Assembly: GCA_948474755.1 (NCBI GenBank)
Contig: CAOLHI010000655.1
Span: 434,001-498,000, forward strand
Direction of reading: 5' to 3'
DNA length: 64,000 bases
Source: Ctenosaura bakeri
Taxonomy: Eukaryota > Chordata > Lepidosauria > Squamata > Iguanidae
Position numbers and translations under genes: made by a program
The notes under the pieces: generated by a model
What the model saw: the letters and a program-made list of their open reading frames with translations, nothing else
The model's database searches: none
Told to the model about the DNA's origin: nothing
Part shown: one piece after another, positions 57,516 to 64,000 of the stretch
How positions within the stretch are numbered: position 1 is the stretch's first letter
Layout: the number at the start of each line of letters is the position of its first letter

Positions 57516-57590
57516 TCCAGTCTACTATGAGAAATGCTCCAATACCCCCCTTTTTGCCTTCTTCATCAGGAGGGGAGGAAACTGAGATAG
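57516..57590. repeat. dispersed direct repeat, unit 1
   Basis: CCAGTCTACTATGAGAAATG, CTCCAATACCCC, TTTTTGCCTTCTTCATCAGG, GGGGAGGAAAC. The second copy is at 57975-58048. The flanking CT-rich sequence upstream of both is also similar, so the unit may be longer. Confidence 0.75.
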
Positions 57591-57611
57591 GAAAAGAGGG
57601 AGAGAGAGGAA

Positions 57612-57634
57612 AAGGAAAAAAAAAAAAAAAAAAA
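57612..57634. repeat. poly(A) run
   Basis: About 21 consecutive A within a GA-rich stretch. Confidence 0.9.
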
Positions 57635-57974
57635 AGTGCTGAAGGCAAAAGGAGGGTTGAAATGACCCCTTCATAAAAGACCCTGAGCATGCCTTCTCAT
57701 TTCTGTTCATAAGTTGTGCACACTTTTGTCTGAATCAAGTGGCAGCTTATTTTGCCACAGTGATATGTCTTTCCAGTTTCTTGCTAGTGGGTGGCACCTG
57801 CAGCACCAGTGCCCTTTCTTCTCATTTGGTCTCACTCCTCCCTGGTATCTTTTTTCAGAGTTGGCTGCCGCGCTGGGTTGAGGATCCCACTTTCTTGCAG
57901 GCACAAGATGGGCTGAGCAGTCAGCCAGCCAGCCATCATTTGCCCTTTTCTTCTCTCCTTCTCCTCTTCCAACC

Positions 57975-58048
57975 ATCCAATCTACTATCAGAAATGCTCC
58001 AATCTCTCCCTCGCTTTTTGCATTCTTCATCAGGAAGGAAGGAAACCA
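57975..58048. repeat. dispersed direct repeat, unit 2
   Basis: CCAATCTACTATCAGAAATG, CTCCAATCTCTCC, CTTTTTGCATTCTTCATCAG, GAAGGAAGGAAACC; roughly 80% identical to 57516-57590 by eye. Confidence 0.75.
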
Positions 58049-58394
58049 ATACAACAAAGACCTGGGTTTATTTGTTTCCCTCAGTCAGGAGCTCAGCTAT
58101 ACAAGAGCAGGTGCAAAAATGTGGTACGGGGAGAGAATGCTACAGACTCCACATAGGAAGTCAGCAGCCCTGTTCCAGTTATTTTTAAAACCCTATGAAG
58201 TTGGCTGCATTGGTCCACCCTGTCTAGTGTTGTGTACTGACTGGTAGCAGTTCTCTGGGTTTCAAATGGAAGTCCTTCCCAGTCTATCTGGAGATGATAA
58301 GGACAGAAACCCTTTTTAGGGCCTGTAATTGAAAAGCAGACCAGCCTTTGCTGAATGTGGTTATACTTCTCCTGAAATCTCAGGTTTGTAGTTT

Positions 58395-59140
58395 GAGTGT
58401 TCATTCTGGAGCCTGGATGCCCTGGTTTATGCAGTGGCTTGGATCACAGTTGGCCCATTTAAAAATAATATGCCAGCTGTACCCATTCCTGGTGATGTCA
58501 GATCTGGCTGATACATGTCTTGATTACATCTCATTTGTATTACTGTAATGTGTTCTACATGGGGCTGCCTTTGGAAATTGTTCAGTGAGTCCAAAATGCT
58601 GTGTTCAGGCTGCTGAATGGGCTCCTTTATGAAACACACAACTTCATTGTTGAAATAGCCTCATTAGCTACTGGTCCCTTTTCAGGCAGAAAAATCAAAG
58701 TGCTGATTTGGACTTCTAAAGCCTGGCTTTGGTGCAGGCTATCCAGAAGAACGTAACTCCTTAAATGAGCCTACCCCAAATTTAAGATCTTTGAGGAGGG
58801 GTTTCTTTCAGTTCCACCACCATTATAGGTGTGTTTGGTGAAACATACATAGGAGAGAGTCTTCTTGGTGGCTGCCCCTACACTGTGGAATGATCACCCA
58901 CAGGAGACTCAGCTGGCCCCTCTCTGTTTTCTTTTCATCAGCAAGCAGAGATCTTTTTGTTTCAACAGGTCTTTGACTTTCAGTTGGTTGGGCACAAAGG
59001 TTTTTTAGTGGGGCATGTTGAACTTTGTTACATTTTAAGTGTGTTTGTAAATAATTTATGTTAAGTTTTTAATTAATTTTAATAATATTGTATTTTTAAT
59101 GTTTTTTTATAAAAAACTATTGCATTATACATTACTTTGA
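58395..59140 (+). mobile_element. L2 LINE ORF2 C-terminal region and 3' UTR, degenerate
   Basis: The plus-strand translation, with frameshifts, reads LYPFLVMSDLADTCLDYISF (about 58478-58540), VSPKCCVQAAEW (about 58585-58622) and SLLGGCPYTVE (about 58858-58890), then PSLFSFHQQAEIFLF. This matches the order of the L2 ORF2 C-terminus (hydrophobic DLA...DYC, AAR, LWN and F(R/L) segments). A T-rich 3' UTR follows. No intact frame. Confidence 0.75.
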
Positions 59141-59145
59141 TTATA

Positions 59146-59559
59146 CAGTCAGCTCTCCATTTTCACAGAGCTTGGGGGCTTAAGACCCATGTGAAAGTGG
59201 AAAAACTGCAAATAAAAATCAATAACATGAATGCTTTTTTTAAAACCTGAAAACATTTTTCTAGAATCTCTATGTCCTCCAGCACAATTCTGTGCTCAGC
59301 TTCCAGCAGAAGTGGGCTATAGAGTCATGTTGGAGGGCCTAGTAGTGGCTCTCTAGAAATCTCTAGATCCTGCAGCACATCTCTATGGTCTACTTCTGGC
59401 AGAAGTGGACCATAGAATCACACTGGAGGACCTAGAGAGAACATATTTTTTCCATGGCATGGGCAAATATAGTAAGAATTTTTAAAATTAAAAAAGATAA
59501 AATAACCCACAAATAATCAAATCTGAGAATGGTGAACCTGCAAAGTAGCAGACTGACTT
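59146..59559. mobile_element. Tigger/mariner-like element, 414 bp (TSD TA)
   Basis: CAGTCAGCTCTCCATTTTCAC at the left, with ATCAAATCTGAGAATGG...GACTGACT at the right, next to TA on both sides. Contains a duplicated internal segment (TCTCTA...CTCCAGCACA...TCTATGGTC and TCTAGATCCTGCAGCACA). Right terminus decayed, so the last bases are uncertain. Confidence 0.7.
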
Positions 59560-59843
59560 TATTCTGTTTTTAACTTATACAGCAAGCCTCCTTGGGTCTT
59601 TTGTTTAGAAGAAGGCTGGATACTAACTAAATCAATAAGCACTGCTCCCATTGCCCTTCGGCATGCAAGGCTTGTCTCCTGCTATTGTGGTATAACCCCT
59701 CTAGCAATGATCAGCTTCCAAAACAAAGGCATTCCTAAAGATTTTCTTCACAAAGCAAGTTTCCTCTGGTGCTGGTATGATTTTGGGGAGTATCTTAAAT
59801 ATCCATATACATTTTCTGCACTTATAAGAACCATTTATAAGAA

Positions 59844-59886
59844 CCTGATAGCCCATAGGGGGCCTTCCAACTCTATGATTCTGTGT
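59844..59886 (+). mobile_element. CR1 3' tail fragment
   Basis: GATAGCCCATAGGGGGCCTT, CCAACTCTATGATTCTGTG is a CR1 3' terminus with one tail repeat. Upstream homology is not evident. Confidence 0.7.
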
Positions 59887-59889
59887 ATT

Positions 59890-60850
59890 ATACTTCTGTG
59901 TGATCCACCTACAGGGTGAACATCAAGCTTATGCAGTGTAAATAGTATGTGTTGAAAGCTCAGGCCCTTAACTGCCTTAACAACTGCACCGCTATCACTA
60001 GTAATATCCTGTATATGAAGGCCAGCAGGTATCCGTTCTCCATTGTATTCAATTGATAGAAACAATGTTGTATCTTCTCTTTCAAGTCTTGGGCCCTTAT
60101 TGTTGGCACAGTGCACTGTGCCAACAATCTGTCACCTCTTTTACCAGTAAATCAGTTGTGGCACAGATTTTTGTTGTTGTGAGGGTGAGTAGAGGCCTTT
60201 CTAGTGAAACACTGCAGGATTAGCAAACTACAGGAGACCATCACTTCTACCATGGACATATGGTGGGATCTCTACACAAACATGTCTGCATATGATGTGT
60301 TGTCAGTCTCTGCTTGTCTCTTAATGAGCTACCATATCCGTTATTTTCCAGTGCATAGCGAATTGCTGGGGACAGATTCCTCTTATGGCTCCCAATTCCA
60401 AAGCCTCTCAATATAACCATAAAGTAGGGGGTGAGGTACATGGAAGAACCATTGATACCATACCTCATGGCCTCCTGCAGAAAGATATGGCCGTACCATT
60501 ATCCTGGGTTTCAAAAGACAGCACTTCAATCTCCCTGACCCTGCAAAAAACAACAGAAACAAAACTGGGCAAAGACCCTGTTAAAATGAAAAATGCCTCC
60601 CTAAGGGAGGTGGGACCAATTATAGCACAGGTCTTGTCAGCCTGCATTAGGCTTTAGTTGACTTCATTCCTCTGCTGAGACAACAATCCTCTATAGTTGC
60701 AATAGGGAGGAAAACCTGGACAGTCCACTGGGAGTTGTCAAAGTATGCTAATTGCTCAAAACAAATTGAGCTCCCTTTGCCTGACTTGCTTTGACTGTGA
60801 CTGATGCTGCCTGACTTGGTCTTCCCAGAAGAGACTCTCCTTGAGGACAC
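59890..60850 (-). pseudogene. possible hAT transposase remnant, minus strand
   Basis: The minus-strand reading from about 60116 to 59890 contains GLHIQDITSDSGAVVKAVKG then LSFQHILFTLHKLDV. This resembles the D-x-A-N-(V/M)-V-(K/x)-A-V...(C)-F-(A)-H-(T)-L-N-L segment of hAT transposases, with the conserved aspartate in TSDSG but the Cys/His weakly kept. Upstream minus-strand frames (60247-60850, separate frames) are open for 60-73 codons each but I cannot match them to a family. The 30-bp palindrome at 60099-60128 lies at the start of the best segment. An alternative is chance resemblance. Confidence 0.35.
60099..60128. repeat. perfect 30-bp palindrome without spacer
   Basis: ATTGTTGGCACAGTG is followed immediately by its exact reverse complement CACTGTGCCAACAAT. 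The symmetry stops sharply at both ends. Confidence 0.97.
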
Positions 60851-61884
60851 TCACTTCCTTTGTGTGCTTCAGAGTACAAGGAAACAGAACACCTTCCACT
60901 TAGGAAGGAGGAGGCTGAGATGCAAGAGGTGAGGAGAGGGACTGGTTCCCAGGAGTCATTGTCATTGTTAACTCCTGTGATTCTAGGTGATTGGACATTG
61001 TGGTGGTTTTAGCACAGACTCACCTGTTTTTCCCAACTGCATCATGACTCAGCTGATGTCATGAGACCACAAACATCTTGTTTGAGTTTATGTAAAGCAG
61101 GGATCTCTGGCCTGAGAGGCCATCAGCGAGACCTCTCCATGGTGCTCCTCCTCTTCAGAAGGTGGAGTGGCAAGAGAGTTGGAGCCCCAAGGCCATGGTC
61201 CTCTGGCACATTCCTTGATGGGGAAAGCAAAGATAACCATGGATGGAGGGGCACACATAAAGGCTATAAATGAACCCGTATCACTTGCTTTTCTCCCTCT
61301 CCAACTGGAGAGGGCCCAGGAGGAAAGGAGACCACACACAATCTATCCATCCCTGGAAAAAGGATCTCCTCCAAGCATCAGCTTTGCCTGCTACTCACCA
61401 CACTAGCGAATAGCACTGGTGCACAGTTCACCCTGTAGCTGGAAGAGCCACACTCCCAAGAACAGCCCAAGTTCTTTGTTTTAATAAACAGAGAGACATG
61501 AACATCTTTGTACCTCCCTCTCTGTGGAGAGATACAAATAGGGACTGATGACGTCTGGAGGCAAGGTTCCAAGAAGAAGTGGCATGACAGGAGAGAGACT
61601 TACCCTGGCCTCATTCTGTCTGAATTCACACATTCAGATGATACATTAGATGGTGCAGAAGAGAAAGTCTATAATACATTTTACATGTGTTTTCTTTAAT
61701 TTTTTTTTGAGGCAAGTCAGGAAGAGCAAGATAACCTTTGGTTTGGTGAGGCCAGGAGAGAGTACAAAGCAGGTCACAGTGCCATTGATAATCTGAGCCT
61801 AGAAGAAGGTGGCACAGCAGTTGAGGCTGAAAATTTCCAAGGCAGAACAACTACTGTGATGCAAAATGACTTTTTCTCATTCAT

Positions 61885-62390
61885 GCATAATTTTTAAATT
61901 TATTTTAGAATAACAACACACAACTAACTACAACATTACTACTATTATACAACTACATAGCACAACTACCCCACCACCCTCCCTCAACACTAATCCAGTG
62001 CACCCCCATAACCCCTCCACACATAACAACAAAAATTGATTGACGACTCCCCCAACTTAGATTATAAGTCAAATTTAACTAAACAGCTTCTGTTATATAG
62101 TATAATGGAAAATATTATTTCCTTGCTTAAATTACCATATGCTAATTATCAAAATCACTACTTGATACATTAATCTCTCTATCTTTAAAAAAAATAACAT
62201 TAATGAGTCCCAGTCATCCACAAAAGACTTTATTGTTCTCTCTCTTAAAAGAAATGTTGATTTGCCCATTTTTGCTAAGTTCATCAAGTTAACCAACCAA
62301 TCTTCCTTGTCTGGACTCACTGAAGACATCAGGTATAACAAATAACAAATATCTTTGTGCACCTTAAGATGTGACACTTTGAAGCTGATA
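61885..62390 (-). mobile_element. possible LINE 3' tail, minus strand
   Basis: ATAATTTTTAAATTTATTTTAG, then a G-poor AAC/CAAC-rich stretch to about 62030, then T-rich sequence. It has the same organisation as 16405-16690 and 51395-52140. Probably the 3' end of an antisense LINE; class not proven. Confidence 0.4.
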
Positions 62391-63343
62391 TGGTGTGAGA
62401 AATGCCTTCTGGAAGTTGCTGGAAGAACTTGGAATTCAACAGTGGACCTCCTGCTCCATTTCTCCTTGAGACTGTTTTGGATTGCTCTGCCCAGCTGCTA
62501 CTTTTGCATGTTTACCTAGCTTCATTGAACTGATTAAATTAAGATTATAAGTAGACATATTTGGGACTGCAGTGTTTAACTGAATTATTACTTTAATTAA
62601 TTTGAAATATGAAATTTACATAATTAAGGAAATGTAAATAAATACAGTTAAATTGATTTAAGAATACCATGTTATGCTACTGCTCAGAAAGTGGGACTTA
62701 AAAGCAAGTTAAAGTATATCTTGGAGAGCAAGGATCCAGTCAAGCAGTAGTTGCTTAATTTCAAGAAAATAGGAAGAAGAAACTTGGATAATGAGTTGAC
62801 AAAATCAAAACACTTGTCATATTGTTCTCCCCAAAAGGAAACATCAGTCCGCACAGTCTTACAGAGGTCATGTACATCCACAATCTTACAAAAGTCATGC
62901 ACACATTAAAAAAACCAGTTTTTTAAAAGTTTCACATGAATGTGGAATTCAGCTGAAAAACTTGTACTCATATTTTCCTTTATTTCCTCTGAACGTGGAG
63001 TAGAGAAAGCAAAATAAAATGTTATTCAATACTCTCAGCATCAAACGGTGATTACCTTCATTGTTTAGAAACCATATTTACTGAAATGAAAATACCAACA
63101 AGCCTTTATGCAATATTGTGGGAAATGTCATTCAAAACCCCAGAAATACTATTTTAGATCAGAACCCCAACCATGAGAGGTGGAATGCAACTATTTTGCA
63201 ACACTGTGTGTCTGTGATTGCGTTTGAAGAAGACAATGGTCTTTTAGAAAAAACCTCCTTTTATAGCCTTCCACCTACCCATCCAAAAAAGAGATAAGGG
63301 AAAAATAAATATAACTCCAAATATTTTTTTTTCAGGAATACGC

Positions 63344-63580
63344 TTTGTTGTTATGTGCTTTCAAGTTATTTTTAACCTATGGCAACCATAAGGCAAAGTT
63401 ATAATGGGGTTTTCTTGGCAAGATTTGTTCAGAGGGAGTTGCCTTTGCCTTCCTGTGAGGCTGAGAGAGTATGACTTGTCTAAGATCATCCACTGGGTTT
63501 CCATGGCTGAGTGGGGATTCCAACTCTTGTCTCCAGAGCTGAAGTCCAATGCTCAAGCCACTATATCATGTTGGCTCTCA
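63344..63580 (-). mobile_element. Sauria-type SINE, minus strand, near full length
   Basis: TTGTTGTTATGTGCTTTCAAG, CCTATGGCAACCATAAGGC, GGGTTTTCTTGGCAAGATTTG, TGAGGCTGAGAGAGTATGAC, GGGTTTCCATGGCTGAGTGG and the head CACTATATCATGTTGGCTCTC. All consensus blocks are present in order. Confidence 0.92.
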
Positions 63581-64000
63581 TAGAAAGACACTACGTGTAT
63601 TTTTTCTGTCAGAAGCAAGGCTGCACCCATTTTAATCCAGCTTTCATAGCATTCCTGCTGTGCATGCCAACTCCATTGCTATTTTTTTTCCTCTTCCATC
63701 TTCATGGCAATTACACAAAGAGGGAGACCAGGATTTCTTGTAAGGTGATCCATCCCCAGTACTTCTTATGAGGACTGCATATAACTGACTGAGGTTCTGC
63801 TGTCTTCATGTGCGTCCTCCTTAAAATGGCCCTGAGGCAAAGCTACCCTCAGCCACCCAGAGCAGGACATCTGTGCTGCTTCAGTAAAGCATTTAAGACA
63901 ATGTGCTCTCGATCACTAGGGGCTTATGAAACAATACATCTAGTAGTCACTAAAGTGTCAAAAGATTCTTGTTCTTGGTGCAACAGACTAATGTAGATTC

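Larger units (their letters stand above)
30124..64000 (+). other. SORCS2: SORCS2 intron 2 (partial, continues past the window)
   Basis: Starts at the GTATGT donor. I searched by eye for a third exon encoding the expected (S)SDFGTSYTKL...YICPTNKRK segment, with an AG acceptor before it, and found none, so the window probably ends inside this intron. Repeats are annotated separately. I recognise nothing in about 30124-32306, 38900-39760, 47000-48350, 48570-50860, 54490-55720, 60660-61880 and 62400-63340. Confidence 0.8.

Noticed and set aside
57307..57690. 120- and 127-codon open frames on opposite strands
   Set aside because: GA/CT-rich low-complexity sequence with a poly(A) run; no family features.
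30124..64000. Third SORCS2 exon
   Set aside because: No splice-flanked segment encoding the expected SDFGTSYTKL/YICP-type sequence was found by eye; a translated search would be decisive.
1..64000. Prokaryotic or viral gene cluster
   Set aside because: There is no dense coding, no ribosome binding site pattern and no operon; introns, SINEs, LINEs and a CpG island show vertebrate nuclear DNA. The only virus-derived sequence seen with confidence is one solo LTR.

Overview
The window is vertebrate nuclear DNA, most likely from a squamate reptile (lizard or snake; the species cannot be told from this sequence). Three things point there. There are many tRNA-derived SINEs of the Sauria type with a Bov-B-like 3' tail, and one 5S-rRNA-derived relative. 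CR1, L2 and L1 LINE remains are abundant. A dense set of non-autonomous DNA transposons (hAT, Tigger/mariner-like, Helitron and palindromic MITEs with 3-bp target duplications) fills the rest. Apart from one CpG island, the sequence is AT-rich and non-coding.

Only one cellular gene is supported: the 5' part of SORCS2, a VPS10-domain sorting receptor, on the + strand. Exon 1 (coding part 2298-2582) lies in a CpG island at about 1740-2960. It encodes a signal peptide, a short propeptide with an RQRR site and the start of the VPS10 domain. Exon 2 (30056-30123) continues in frame after a 27,473-bp first intron. The window ends about 34 kb into intron 2, and I see no exon 3. Both exons have GT donors, and exon 2 has a clear pyrimidine tract and AG acceptor.

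Layout: 1-1569, upstream flank with one SINE; 1570-1730, a near-perfect palindromic MITE abutting the CpG island; 1740-2960, promoter and exon 1; 2583-30055, intron 1, containing a 1.03-kb hAT element (8822-9854), an L1 3' segment (about 13.8-14.8 kb), a CR1 carrying a nested hAT MITE and a nested solo LTR (18.9-21.6 kb), and a minus-strand L1 (about 27.8-29.9 kb) ending some 175 bp before exon 2; 30124-64000, intron 2, with a 1.86-kb hAT element that contains two SINEs and a Helitron (39771-41630), several Tigger-like elements (one carrying an internal minisatellite), further CR1 and L2 pieces, and a possible hAT transposase remnant around 60 kb.

I found no tRNA or rRNA gene, CRISPR array, operon or microbial system. 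The most interesting signals are transposon nests whose boundaries can be read to the base from their target-site duplications, a group of 3-bp-TSD palindromic elements sharing a GGCC(A/C)TTTC terminus, and several exact hairpins or palindromes.
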